From contig WTGN01000045.1 of assembly GCA_011523545.1 (NCBI GenBank), positions 41,367 through 105,366 of the forward strand: a stretch of 64,000 bases of DNA, given 5' to 3'. Numbering within the stretch: position 1 is the stretch's first letter; every line of letters starts with the position of its first letter. This document shows, one piece after another, positions 37,759-47,749 of this stretch. A program made the translations under genes and the position numbers. Source of the stretch: Chloroflexota bacterium. GTDB lineage: Bacteria > Chloroflexota > Anaerolineae > Aggregatilineales > Phototrophicaceae. The notes under the pieces are model-generated. The model was not told the origin of the DNA, made no database searches, and was given only the letters and a program-made list of their open reading frames with translations.

Positions 37759-40326
37759 ATGGTACAACCGGTCGCCCGGGTCAATGTCGCGCCCAAGCTG
37801 CCGCCTCAACTGGGGCGTTTGCATGAACTAACCTATAACCTCCGCTGGTCCTGGGATCATGAATCGATCGCCTTGTTTCGCCGCCTGGACCCCGACCTGT
37901 GGGAGGAGACGGGGCACAACCCGGAATGGATGCTGGGGCGGATGAGCCAGGAGCGCCTGAACGCCCTGGTGCACGACACCTCCTTCATGGCGCATTACGC
38001 CCGCGTCTGCCGCGCCTTTGACGAATACATGCGCGCGGGGAATACCTGGTTCGCGGCCAAATACGGCCAATTGCAGCGGCAGCCGGTCATCGCCTATTTT
38101 TCGATGGAATTCGGTTTGACTGAATGCTTGCAGAATTATTCCGGCGGCCTGGGCGTGCTGAGCGGCGATCACCTAAAGAGCGCCAGCGACCTGGGCATTC
38201 CCCTGGTCGGCGTCGGCATTCTTTATCAGGAGGGCTACTTTCAGCAATACCTCAACGCCGACGGCTTTCAGCAAGAGTCCTACCCGATCAATGACTATGT
38301 CAACCAGCCGGTGAAATTGCAGACCGATGCCGCCGGCCGGCCCATCAAGATCTCGGTGCCCATGCCCGGGCGCGAGCTCTTCGCGCGGATCTGGAAGGTG
38401 CAAGTCGGGCGCGTCTCCATTTATCTGCTCGATACCAATATCGATGACAACGCGCTGGAGGAAGATCGCAACCTGACCGATCGGCTATACGGGGGCGACC
38501 GGCGCACGCGCATTCGGCAGGAAATACTCATGGGCGTTGGCGGCGTGCGGCTGCTGCGCGCCCTCGGCATCGGCGCTGATATCTTTCACATGAACGAGGG
38601 GCACTCCGCCTTCCTGCTCCTGGAGCGCATCCGCAATTATATGCGCGATTATGGGCTTTCATTCGAGCAAGCCAAAGCCATGACCGCGGCCAGCAGCGTC
38701 TTCACCGTGCACACGCCGGTGCCGGCCGGGCAGGAGCGATTTGGCTTTGACCTCATCGACGAGCATTTCACCGATCTGATGCATGACTTGGGCTTGTCGC
38801 GCGACCAGTTCATCGATTTGGGGCGCGAGAATATGGGGCATTACGAGCTCTTTTCCATGTCCGTCATGGCCTTGAATTTGTCATCGGGCACCAATGGCGT
38901 GGCTCAGCTCCATGGTGAAGTCTCGCGCGATATGTGGAATTGGGTCTTCCCAAACGTGCCGGTGCATGAAGTGCCCATCCGCGCCATCACCAACGGCGTG
39001 CATGTGCAGACCTGGGTCAGCCAGGAGATGGCGCAGCTCTTCGATCGCTACCTGGACCCGGGCTGGCGCTCGGAAGAATCGAGGCCCGAAGTCTGGGAAG
39101 GCGTGGCCACCATCCCCGACGCCGAGCTCTGGCGGACGCATGTGCGGCGGCGCGAGCGTCTGGTCGCTTTCGCGCGCGACCGCCTGCGTGAGCAGCTGCA
39201 GCGCCGCGGCGTCTCGCAAACCGAGATCGAAGAGGCGGACGAAGTGCTGAACCCCGACGCGCTCACGATCGGCTTCGGCAGGCGCTTCGCCACTTACAAA
39301 CGGGCGACTTTAATCTTCCGCGATTTGGGGCGCCTGCGCAAGCTGGTGACGGACGCCGACCGCCCGGTCCAGTTCATCTTCGCCGGCAAAGCCCATCCGC
39401 ATGACAACGAAGGCAAGGAATTGATCCGCACCATCGTGAATGTGGCGCGCGACCTCGACTTCCGCAATTCAATTGTCTTCCTGGAAAACTACGATATGAA
39501 TGTCGCCCGTTACATGGTGCAGGGCGTCGATGTCTGGCTGAACAATCCGCGCCGCCCGAAAGAAGCCAGCGGCACCAGCGGCATGAAAGTCATCTACAAC
39601 GGCGGCCTGAATTGCAGCATCCCCGATGGCTGGTGGGCGGAGGCTTATCGTGGCGATATCGGCTGGTCAATCGGCCATGGCGAAGAATACCGCGAAGACG
39701 AATGGGCGCACCAGGACTACGTTGAGAGCCAGGCGCTCTACAATCTCTTGGAACAAGACATCGTGCCTTTGTTTTATCGCCAAGCGCGCGATGGGCTGCC
39801 GCGTGAATGGATCCGCCGCGTCAAACGCAGCATGAAGGCCTTGGCGCCGCGCTTCAACACCCATCGCATGGTGCAGCAATACACCGAAGAATTTTACATG
39901 CCGCGCTATCAGGTGAGCCGAGCGATGTCTCGCGCCAACTTCGCGGGCACGGCCGCCTTTGTCGAATGGCGGCGCCAACTCGATCATGTCTGGCATGAGG
40001 TGGCTGTGATGGATGTCGATATTCGCGATGGCGATGTCGAGATCGGCAGCAGCGCGACGATTCACAGCCGCGTGGCCCTGGGGCAGTTGTGCCCGCGCGA
40101 CGTCAAGGTACAGCTCTACTACGGCATGCTGGACAGCGCCGGCAACATCCGCGAGGGCCAGGCCGTCGATATGCGCATGAATTCAGGAAACGGCAACGGC
40201 GCCTACACTTATGCCGCGGACCATATCTTTCACAAGACCGGCAATATCGGCTTTTCGGTGCGCGTCTTGCCCTATCACGAATACCTGCATACCTCGATCC
40301 TGCCGCGCAAGATCGTCTGGGCTTAG
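37759..40326 (+). CDS. glgP: Alpha-glucan (glycogen) phosphorylase
   Basis: YFSMEFGLTECLQNYSGGLGVLSGDHLKSASDLGIPLVGVGILYQEGYFQQ and PLP-site region RPKEASGTSGMKVIYNGGLNCSIPDGWWAEAY. Confidence 0.96.
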   Translation: MVQPVARVNVAPKLPPQLGRLHELTYNLRWSWDHESIALFRRLDPDLWEETGHNPEWMLGRMSQERLNALVHDTSFMAHYARVCRAFDEYMRAGNTWFAAKYGQLQRQPVIAYFSMEFGLTECLQNYSGGLGVLSGDHLKSASDLGIPLVGVGILYQEGYFQQYLNADGFQQESYPINDYVNQPVKLQTDAAGRPIKISVPMPGRELFARIWKVQVGRVSIYLLDTNIDDNALEEDRNLTDRLYGGDRRTRIRQEILMGVGGVRLLRALGIGADIFHMNEGHSAFLLLERIRNYMRDYGLSFEQAKAMTAASSVFTVHTPVPAGQERFGFDLIDEHFTDLMHDLGLSRDQFIDLGRENMGHYELFSMSVMALNLSSGTNGVAQLHGEVSRDMWNWVFPNVPVHEVPIRAITNGVHVQTWVSQEMAQLFDRYLDPGWRSEESRPEVWEGVATIPDAELWRTHVRRRERLVAFARDRLREQLQRRGVSQTEIEEADEVLNPDALTIGFGRRFATYKRATLIFRDLGRLRKLVTDADRPVQFIFAGKAHPHDNEGKELIRTIVNVARDLDFRNSIVFLENYDMNVARYMVQGVDVWLNNPRRPKEASGTSGMKVIYNGGLNCSIPDGWWAEAYRGDIGWSIGHGEEYREDEWAHQDYVESQALYNLLEQDIVPLFYRQARDGLPREWIRRVKRSMKALAPRFNTHRMVQQYTEEFYMPRYQVSRAMSRANFAGTAAFVEWRRQLDHVWHEVAVMDVDIRDGDVEIGSSATIHSRVALGQLCPRDVKVQLYYGMLDSAGNIREGQAVDMRMNSGNGNGAYTYAADHIFHKTGNIGFSVRVLPYHEYLHTSILPRKIVWA

Positions 40327-40344
40327 GCTGCGCAGAGGGGAATT

Positions 40345-40370
40345 TGTAGGGGCGACTCGGTGAGTCGCCC
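40345..40370. repeat. Hairpin repeat, single copy
   Basis: TGTAGGGGCGACTC-GGT-GAGTCGCCC, identical core to the right half of the 30986-31057 copy. Confidence 0.85.
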
Positions 40371-40418
40371 AAAAACGCCAAACTATGTCTGGTTTATCGC
40401 GGCAGGCCTAACCGCCAT

Positions 40419-40512
40419 CTCCCCCTAGAAGTTGGTGCTGGCGGGCGGGTATACAAAGGGCTCGCCCCGGCGTCGCTTCCCTCCATTGCAATGGGGGGAC
40501 CGAGGGGGAGAC
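40419..40512. repeat. Purine/pyrimidine-rich imperfect palindrome (family shared with 48775-48840)
   Basis: CTCCCCCT...CCCTCCATTGCAATGGGGGGACCGAGGGGGAG. Confidence 0.5.
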
Positions 40513-40587
40513 CTAGCGAGAATTGACCCGCCCGCCACCATCGACTAGAATACGCCCGTAAGCGCCAAAAAGGTAAAGACAGATCCC

Positions 40588-41955
40588 ATGCAATATCACA
40601 TCTGGACCCACGGCTGTCAGATGAACGTGGCCGATTCGCAACTGCTGGCCTCCGAGCTGGAGAAACTGGGCCATAGCGCCGCCGCCGACGGCGATGACGC
40701 GGACATTATGATTGTGAACACCTGTGTCGTGCGGCAGAGCGCCGAGGACAAGGGGCTGGGGCGCTTGCAGCTTCTGGGCAAAATCAAAGAAGCGCAGCCG
40801 GACAAAGTGATCGGCGTCATGGGCTGCATGGTCGGCGTGCGTGATCCGCTCTGGATGCGCCAGCGCCTGCCCTACGTCGATATCTTCATGCCGCCGTCGG
40901 ATCCGGCGCCGATGGTCAATTTCCTCAAGGAGCGCCGCGCCGAAGCCGACGCGCTCGAGATGGAGGCGGAAGCGCGGACGCAGCGAGACGCGCTGCAAGA
41001 CGGCGAGCTCCTGCTGCCATTGCGCGAAAGGGGACAACTGGTCAGCGCCCATGTGCCCGTTGTCTACGGCTGTTCCCACGCTTGCACCTTCTGCATTATC
41101 CCCTTCCGCCGTGGCGTAGAGCGCAGCCGGCGGGTGGGCGAAATTGTAGCGCATGTGCGCAGCCTGGCGGCTCAGGGTGTGAAAGAAGTGACGCTGCTCG
41201 GGCAAATCGTCGACCGCTACGGGGTCGATATCCCCGACGGCCCGGACCTGGCCGATCTGCTGCGCCTCGTGCACGACGTCCCCGGCATTGAGCGCATTCG
41301 ATTTCTCACCAGCCATCCCAATTGGATGACGGAGAAACTCTTGCGAACGGTCGCCGAATTGCCGCGCGTGATGCCGCATATCGAAGTGCCGATCCAAGCT
41401 GGCGACGACGACGTTTTGGCGCGGATGCGGCGCGGCTACACCGCCGGTCAGTACCGCCGGCTCGTGAGCAAGATTCGGCATATTATCCCGCAAGTCGCGA
41501 TTCACACCGATATCATCGTAGGTTTCCCCGGCGAAACGCGCGCCCAATTCATGAAGACATACGAGATTTTGCAAGAGCTTAAGCTCGACAAAGCCCATCT
41601 GGCGCGCTACAGCCCGCGGCCGCAGACGGTCAGCCAGCGGCGTATGGAAGACGATGTGCCGGATGCGGAAAAGCGCGAGCGCCTTCGAATGCTGGAAGAC
41701 TTGCAAGCCCGCGTCGTCGCCGAGATCAACGCGCGGCAGCTCGGTCAAATTGTGACTGTCCTAGTTGAAGCGGAACACAAGGGCCGCTGGCGCGCGCGAA
41801 CGCCGCAGAACAAGCTGGTCTTCTTTGAAGCCGAGGGCGAATGGAAGGGCAGGCTGGCCCAAGTTGAAATCACCTGGACCGGCCCGTGGAGCATGCAAGC
41901 GCGCCTGCCCGTGAAGCGGACGGAGGCACATCCGCCGCTCATCCTCGCCGGTTGA
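40588..41955 (+). CDS. miaB: tRNA-2-methylthio-N6-dimethylallyladenosine synthase (radical SAM methylthiotransferase)
   Basis: YHIWTHGCQMNVADSQ, radical-SAM GCSHACTFCIIPFRRGVERSR, C-terminal TRAM-like region. Confidence 0.93.
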   Translation: MQYHIWTHGCQMNVADSQLLASELEKLGHSAAADGDDADIMIVNTCVVRQSAEDKGLGRLQLLGKIKEAQPDKVIGVMGCMVGVRDPLWMRQRLPYVDIFMPPSDPAPMVNFLKERRAEADALEMEAEARTQRDALQDGELLLPLRERGQLVSAHVPVVYGCSHACTFCIIPFRRGVERSRRVGEIVAHVRSLAAQGVKEVTLLGQIVDRYGVDIPDGPDLADLLRLVHDVPGIERIRFLTSHPNWMTEKLLRTVAELPRVMPHIEVPIQAGDDDVLARMRRGYTAGQYRRLVSKIRHIIPQVAIHTDIIVGFPGETRAQFMKTYEILQELKLDKAHLARYSPRPQTVSQRRMEDDVPDAEKRERLRMLEDLQARVVAEINARQLGQIVTVLVEAEHKGRWRARTPQNKLVFFEAEGEWKGRLAQVEITWTGPWSMQARLPVKRTEAHPPLILAG

Positions 41956-42686
41956 TGAAAGCGCCTTTCCGCCGAGTCGCGATACAACTGGCCTGGCGTT
42001 TGCTTTGGGGCGGCATTTGCCTGAGCGCGGCTGCCTGCAATCTTCAAGGGCGCGCAGCCGACTCCGCTCAAAACGAACCAACCAATACCCCGGCCGGACC
42101 GCCCACAATACGCATTGAATCGCCCAATGAAGGCGCTGAATACGTCATCGGCGAAGAAATCCTCGTATCGGTGCTGGCCGCGGACAGCATCGGCGTCAAC
42201 AGCGTTCAGCTTTACGTAGATGACCAGATCGTCCGAACCGTTTCCTCCGAGTCCTTGCAGGGCGACCTGACATTGCAGGCAATCCTCAATTATGTGCCCC
42301 AACGCGCCGATATTGGCGTCGTCAGTTTACACGCCGTCGCCTACCGCGGCCCTGTCGTCAGCGAGCCAGATGAGATCACCGTAGTCGTGCGCGAATCGCA
42401 TTCGCAGGTAATCGCCACGCCCGTGCGACAATCCAACGTGCCCTTCATACCCAATGACGGCGTCTGCCGCGCCTTGGTCAATGTCAATCTGAACTTCCGC
42501 ACCGGGCCAGGCACCCGCTTCCAGATCATCACCGTGCTCGGCAGCGGCACCCTGGCGCCGATCACCGGCCGCAACAGCGCCCATAGCTGGTGGCGGCTGG
42601 ATGTTGACAATCGCGTCGGCTGGGTCAGCGGCGATTTCACTTCGGAGTACGGCGATTGCAGCCGGGCGCCGGTGGTCGCCGGTTGA
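41955..42686 (+). CDS. Lipoprotein with Ig-like and SH3-type domain
   Basis: Lipobox-like LSAAAC; ALVNVNLNFRTGPGTRFQIITVLGSGTLAPITGRNSAHSWWRLDVDNRVGWVSGDF; start overlaps miaB stop (TGATG). Confidence 0.85.
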   Translation: MKAPFRRVAIQLAWRLLWGGICLSAAACNLQGRAADSAQNEPTNTPAGPPTIRIESPNEGAEYVIGEEILVSVLAADSIGVNSVQLYVDDQIVRTVSSESLQGDLTLQAILNYVPQRADIGVVSLHAVAYRGPVVSEPDEITVVVRESHSQVIATPVRQSNVPFIPNDGVCRALVNVNLNFRTGPGTRFQIITVLGSGTLAPITGRNSAHSWWRLDVDNRVGWVSGDFTSEYGDCSRAPVVAG

Positions 42687-42836
42687 CCGACAATCCATCG
42701 AACCAGCGGCGCTGCCAAAGACGCGAGGACGGCGATGGAGAAAACTGCGCGAGAAGCGCGCCGTTTGGTCGCCGCTCTCAAGCGATTGTGCTAAAATCGT
42801 GACTATCGTTCCTCGAGTAACACGCGAGCAAGCGCA

Positions 42837-44786
42837 ATGTCCATGGCCATCAAGCGGATCATGCTGGTCACGCGCAATGTGGCATTTGCCATCGATGTCA
42901 AGCGCGCCTTGGAAGCGCTTGGCGAATACAGCGTGACTGCCGTCGCCGATGTCCGCAATGCCATCGAAAGCCTGCGCGATCATCCGCAGCATCTGCTGCT
43001 GCTTGATACAGCAAACTTGTCCATTTCACCGGAAATCATGATCGAGATGGTCCGCTCGCGGCGGGAGCGGCTGGCGATTGTTCTCGCGCCCGATTCGCCG
43101 GATACGCAGGAGCTCGCCCGTCGATATCGCTTGAGCGGCGTCGTCGACATACCGGTGATGGCGCGCAGGCTGATGCCGATCCTGGATGCCGCTCTGCAAG
43201 AATCCGCCGAAGCCCTGACGGATACGAAGCAAACGCCCACAATCGATGTCGGTGAGGACACGATATACATCGAGTCCCTGGTTGATGACCTGGTTGAAGA
43301 AGAGTTGGCGCTAAATTATACGCGGCGTCGGCTGCAAGCCTCGTATGAACTCTTGCACCCGCGCGGCGCGGACGAGGCGGCGCCGGGAGCGAAACCCACG
43401 CTCGAAGTCCTGGTCGAGCCCGACGAAGAAGGCGATACCATCCGATATCAATTCGTCCGGGACGATGATGCGCTCGCGTCCACGACGACGCAGCTTGCGA
43501 GCGCCGAACTCGATGAAACGCCGATCGCGACGGGCAGCGCCAATGATACTGTACGTGACTTGGCGAATTCTATCGCAAGCGATCGCCCGGCTGGGCCGGC
43601 GGCTCTTGATGTCAGCCCGCCAGGCGCCGCCGAAGACGCGAACCTTGAAGACAGCGCGGCATTTCAAGATATGCTTGGCGCCCTTTTGGACGAGAGCACG
43701 GCCCTCGAAAACTTGACGCTGGAATCACTCTTTGACACCACGCGCGAGTTGCCCGGCGCGCTCGGCGCCGGCGTCGTGCCCGCCTGGCTGCGCGAGACCG
43801 AAAAATTCATTGATGAACCGAGCTTCCTGTCTGAGATCGCGGAAATGGCGGAGGAGCTGGATATACCTGAGAGCGTTGGCGAGACGACTTCGCCCGCCGT
43901 GGTGGATGAGCCGGCTGATGCGGAAGCTGAAACGGAACCTGCTCCCGCGCCTGCTGAAGAGACGGATGCAGCAACCGGCCAGCCCGACGCCGAGCGTGCA
44001 AGCGAGCCAGCGCGCACGCCGATTTGGAGCCGCAATGAAGATCCCGCGCTCGCCCAGCTTGCCGTCACGATGACGCAGATGATGACCGATTTGACCGCTG
44101 ATGCGACCGTCTTGACGCGCGGGGATCAGATCGTCGCCTTCTCCGGCGAGTTGCCGCTCGATGAATTCCGCGCTCTGCGCCGCGCCGTTGGCGACGATTG
44201 GACCGCCGAAAGCAGCACATCCCGCATTCGCTTCATCACGCCGCCTGCGGCCGGGCGGGATTACATGCTCTACTCGCGCGGATCGGTGGCCGGCTACTCC
44301 TTGACCCTTGTTTTCAGCGGCGGGCGCCAGCTTCGCGAGATCCGGCGGCAGGGCGACCGCATGCTGCGGGCATTGGACAGCGCCCCGGTCGAAGAGAGGC
44401 CGGCGGAGGCCGCCCCGCCTGAGGCAGCCCAGTCGCGGCAGCCTTTCGCCTTCGTCTGGATGGTGAATGATCCATCTCGTCTCTTGCGTAAGCAGGTGGC
44501 CGAGCAATTGGTGTTCTGGCTGGAAGTCCAACTCAACAGCCTGAACTGGAAGATTCATCGGCTGGATGTGCACCATGACTTCATATATTTGAGCGCCGAT
44601 GTGCCCGGGCGCGTCTCGCCGGACGCCCTAGTGCGCACAGTGATGGACCGCGCGCGCGCAATCGCCTGCTCGGAAGACAAAGCCCTGCCCCAAGAGCTCT
44701 GGGCGGATGCCTACCTCGTGCTGCAACCGGGGCGCGGCATGAGCGAACGGGAGCTGCAGCGCTTCCTGCATTTCGCCCGCGCCTGA
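42837..44786 (+). CDS. Receiver-like / acidic linker / C-terminal Y1-transposase-like fold protein
   Basis: N-terminal receiver-like alternation (IMLVTRNVAFAIDVKRALEALG...HLLLLDTANLS); low-complexity acidic middle; C-terminus WKIHRLDVHHDFIYLSADVPGRVSPDALVRTVMDRAR...LWADAYLVLQPGRGMSERELQRFLHFAR. Confidence 0.6.
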   Translation: MSMAIKRIMLVTRNVAFAIDVKRALEALGEYSVTAVADVRNAIESLRDHPQHLLLLDTANLSISPEIMIEMVRSRRERLAIVLAPDSPDTQELARRYRLSGVVDIPVMARRLMPILDAALQESAEALTDTKQTPTIDVGEDTIYIESLVDDLVEEELALNYTRRRLQASYELLHPRGADEAAPGAKPTLEVLVEPDEEGDTIRYQFVRDDDALASTTTQLASAELDETPIATGSANDTVRDLANSIASDRPAGPAALDVSPPGAAEDANLEDSAAFQDMLGALLDESTALENLTLESLFDTTRELPGALGAGVVPAWLRETEKFIDEPSFLSEIAEMAEELDIPESVGETTSPAVVDEPADAEAETEPAPAPAEETDAATGQPDAERASEPARTPIWSRNEDPALAQLAVTMTQMMTDLTADATVLTRGDQIVAFSGELPLDEFRALRRAVGDDWTAESSTSRIRFITPPAAGRDYMLYSRGSVAGYSLTLVFSGGRQLREIRRQGDRMLRALDSAPVEERPAEAAPPEAAQSRQPFAFVWMVNDPSRLLRKQVAEQLVFWLEVQLNSLNWKIHRLDVHHDFIYLSADVPGRVSPDALVRTVMDRARAIACSEDKALPQELWADAYLVLQPGRGMSERELQRFLHFARA

Positions 44787-44882
44787 CCGGGCCATTTTGA
44801 TCCGCCAGATTCGCCTGTAACATCACCGCGCCATCGGCTATACTCGCCTCACGGTTCATCCTATTTTCACCGAGTCTCGATC

Positions 44883-47675
44883 ATGGCCTCTCGCCCCGTG
44901 CTCTATCTCATCGACGGCCACGCCCTGGCCTACCGCTGGTATTATGCGTTGCAACGCGCAGACCTTTCTACGTCATGGGGTGAAAGCACTAGTGCCGTCA
45001 CCGGTTTTTTTACTAGGTTGCTTGATGTTTATGAGAATCGGCAAGCCGATTATATTGCAGTTACGTTTGACGATGGATTGAGTGGTCGCGAGGAGATCTA
45101 TCCCGATTACAAGGCAAACCGATCGGAGATGCCGTCGGATTTGGCGAGCCAATTCGAAAGGATCCGTGAACTAGTAGATGCCTTCAACATCCCGCAGTTA
45201 ACGATGTCCAATATGGAAGCGGACGATGTCTTAGGGACCATTAGTCGACAGGCAGTTGATCAAGGTTGGGACGTGATTATTGACACGGGGGATCGCGATA
45301 TTCTTCAGTTGGTTGGACCTCACATTCGAGTACAGCTTCCAGGAAAGCGCGGCAACGTAAAGATATACGATGTTGAAGCTGTCAAAAAAGAGTACGCGCT
45401 TGAGCCAGAGCAGCTTATTGATCTTAAGGCACTTGTTGGCGACTCTTCAGATAACTTCAAGGGAGTTCCTGGCATTGGTGCAAAGACGGCACCTGCCCTT
45501 TTACTGGAGTATGGAGACTTAGACGGAATATACAAGAATGTTGATAGCATCAGTGCGCGGATACGGAACAAATTGGTCGCGAACAAAGAGTTAGCGTATC
45601 TTTGCCGAGAGCTAGCAACAATCAAGAGAAACTTGGATATTCGGCTTGATTTGGATTCAAGCAGTTTGCAATTTGAATTGAAGAATGTAGAAGATGTCAT
45701 AACCAAGTTGGAGTTCGGCGGCACGAGACGCCAGCGGTTGATTAAAGTTTACGAAGATCAGCATAGTGACTTGGCTGAGAGCCGTCTTGTAAATGCACAT
45801 GATGTCATCGAAACCGCAATTGTGCGCACACACAGCCAGCTTAGGTCTCTGGTACACGAATTGAATTCGGCAAAGCTGATCGCATTCGACACCGAGACGA
45901 CAGGCATTGACCAAATGTCTGCGAAACTTGTAGGCATTTCGTTGGCTGTCGAGGAGAACATTGGATATTACGTGCCAGTGGGACACGGTAGAGTTTATGA
46001 CAAAGCGCAGATAGAAATGTTTGAGCACTCCGCAGGCGACCAGTTACCGTTGGATGCGGTCATCGAAGCCTTACGAGATCCAATGGAAAATCAAAACATA
46101 CCCAAAACTGCCCATAATGCCGTCTACGATTGCATGATACTTCGACGATACGGGATTAACGTGGCGCCGATCGTATTTGATACGATGTTAGCCGAGTGGA
46201 TTAGCAACCCGACCAGCAGATTTCTTGGTCTTAAGGCCTTGGTAGCTGAACGGCTAGAAATACAAATGACGGAAATCGCAGAGTTGCTGGGTAAAGGTCA
46301 GCAACAAACGACGATGGACAAGATTGAAATTGACAAGGCGGCTCCGTACGCTGCCGCCGACGCGACGATGACGTTTAGACTGGTTCAACCGCTGCGAAGC
46401 GAATTGCAGGAAGCAGAACTATATAGGTTGTACAAGTCACTGGAACTGCCGCTTATCCCAATCGTCGCCAACATGCAATATCGTGGCGTGTCGCTGGATG
46501 TAGATCAGCTGAATCAGTTGAGTGCCGGCTTGACAGCAGATATCGCGCCCTTAAGAGACTCAATATTCGATGAAGGCGGCGTCGGCGAATTTAATTTGAA
46601 TAGTCCGAGGCAACTTAGCAAAGTGTTGTTTGATGACTTACGATTGCCGACGCAGGGCTTGGATAAGACCGGGAGTGGCTATTATTCGACCGACGTCACT
46701 ACCTTGAATGCCTTACGCGGTGAACACCCAATAATTGATTTGCTTGTTATGTATCGAGAGTTATTCAAGCTAAAGACGGCGTACGCCGACGCGTTGCCCA
46801 AGTTGGTGAATTCTCATACTGGCCGACTCCACACCAAGTATAACCAAGCGGGACCGCCGACTGGTCGCTTTAGCAGCAGCGATCCCAACCTGCAACAGAT
46901 TCCAATCCAGACTGAACGCGGGCTCGAAGTGCGGCGGGCCTTTGTGGCGCCGCCCGGCTACGTCTTGCTGGCCGTCGATTACAACCAGATCGAACTGCGC
47001 GTGATGGCGCATATCAGCGAGGACGCCACATTGATTGACGCTTTCCATCGAGGGCAGGATATCCACCAGGCGACGGCGGCGGCGGTCAGCGGCATTGAGC
47101 CGGACGACGTTACCTACGAGCAGCGCAATTTCGCCAAGCGGGTCAATTTTGGCTTGATGTATGGCATGGGCGCTTTCCGCCTGGCGCGCGACAGTGACTT
47201 GACGCTGCCGGAAGCGGAAGAATTCATCGCCACATACTTTGAGCGCATGCCCGGCGTCAAGGAGTATATCGATCGCACGAAAGCCTTCGTCTGGGAGAAC
47301 GGTTTTACCGAGACGCTCTACGGGCGCCGCCGGATCTATCCAGCGATCAAGGCGAATGGCAACCGGCGCAGCACCGCTGCCGAAGAACGCGCCGCCATCA
47401 ATATGCCGATCCAGGGCACAGCCGCCGATATTCTGAAACAGTCGATGATCAATCTCTCTGAGCGCCTCAAGCGCGAGCGCTATGACGCGGCGATGATCCT
47501 GCAGGTGCATGATGAGCTCGTCCTGGAAGTGAAAGAAGACGAGCTCGGCCCGGTCAAGGCGCTTGTCGTCGAGACGATGGAGTCCGCCTTTCCCGATGGC
47601 CGGCCTCTGCGCGTGCCGCTGCGCGCGAACGCCAGCTGCGGCGTCAACTGGCGCGATATGGAGGACATCGTTTAA
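44883..47675 (+). CDS. polA: DNA polymerase I (5' nuclease, 3'-5' exonuclease, polymerase)
   Basis: 5' nuclease YLIDGHALAYRWYYAL; exo motif IAFDTETTGIDQ, YAAADATMTFRL; polymerase motif A VLLAVDYNQIELRVMAHISED, ILQVHDELVLEV. Confidence 0.97.
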   Translation: MASRPVLYLIDGHALAYRWYYALQRADLSTSWGESTSAVTGFFTRLLDVYENRQADYIAVTFDDGLSGREEIYPDYKANRSEMPSDLASQFERIRELVDAFNIPQLTMSNMEADDVLGTISRQAVDQGWDVIIDTGDRDILQLVGPHIRVQLPGKRGNVKIYDVEAVKKEYALEPEQLIDLKALVGDSSDNFKGVPGIGAKTAPALLLEYGDLDGIYKNVDSISARIRNKLVANKELAYLCRELATIKRNLDIRLDLDSSSLQFELKNVEDVITKLEFGGTRRQRLIKVYEDQHSDLAESRLVNAHDVIETAIVRTHSQLRSLVHELNSAKLIAFDTETTGIDQMSAKLVGISLAVEENIGYYVPVGHGRVYDKAQIEMFEHSAGDQLPLDAVIEALRDPMENQNIPKTAHNAVYDCMILRRYGINVAPIVFDTMLAEWISNPTSRFLGLKALVAERLEIQMTEIAELLGKGQQQTTMDKIEIDKAAPYAAADATMTFRLVQPLRSELQEAELYRLYKSLELPLIPIVANMQYRGVSLDVDQLNQLSAGLTADIAPLRDSIFDEGGVGEFNLNSPRQLSKVLFDDLRLPTQGLDKTGSGYYSTDVTTLNALRGEHPIIDLLVMYRELFKLKTAYADALPKLVNSHTGRLHTKYNQAGPPTGRFSSSDPNLQQIPIQTERGLEVRRAFVAPPGYVLLAVDYNQIELRVMAHISEDATLIDAFHRGQDIHQATAAAVSGIEPDDVTYEQRNFAKRVNFGLMYGMGAFRLARDSDLTLPEAEEFIATYFERMPGVKEYIDRTKAFVWENGFTETLYGRRRIYPAIKANGNRRSTAAEERAAINMPIQGTAADILKQSMINLSERLKRERYDAAMILQVHDELVLEVKEDELGPVKALVVETMESAFPDGRPLRVPLRANASCGVNWRDMEDIV

Positions 47676-47749
47676 GCGACTGGCGGACCTGTGTTATACT
47701 GCTGGTTCTCGCATTTTGAGATCTCGAATTTGAAAGACAGTGCCCTCAC

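Noticed and set aside
40513-41748. 411 aa minus-strand ORF
   Set aside because: Antisense to miaB; no recognisable domain
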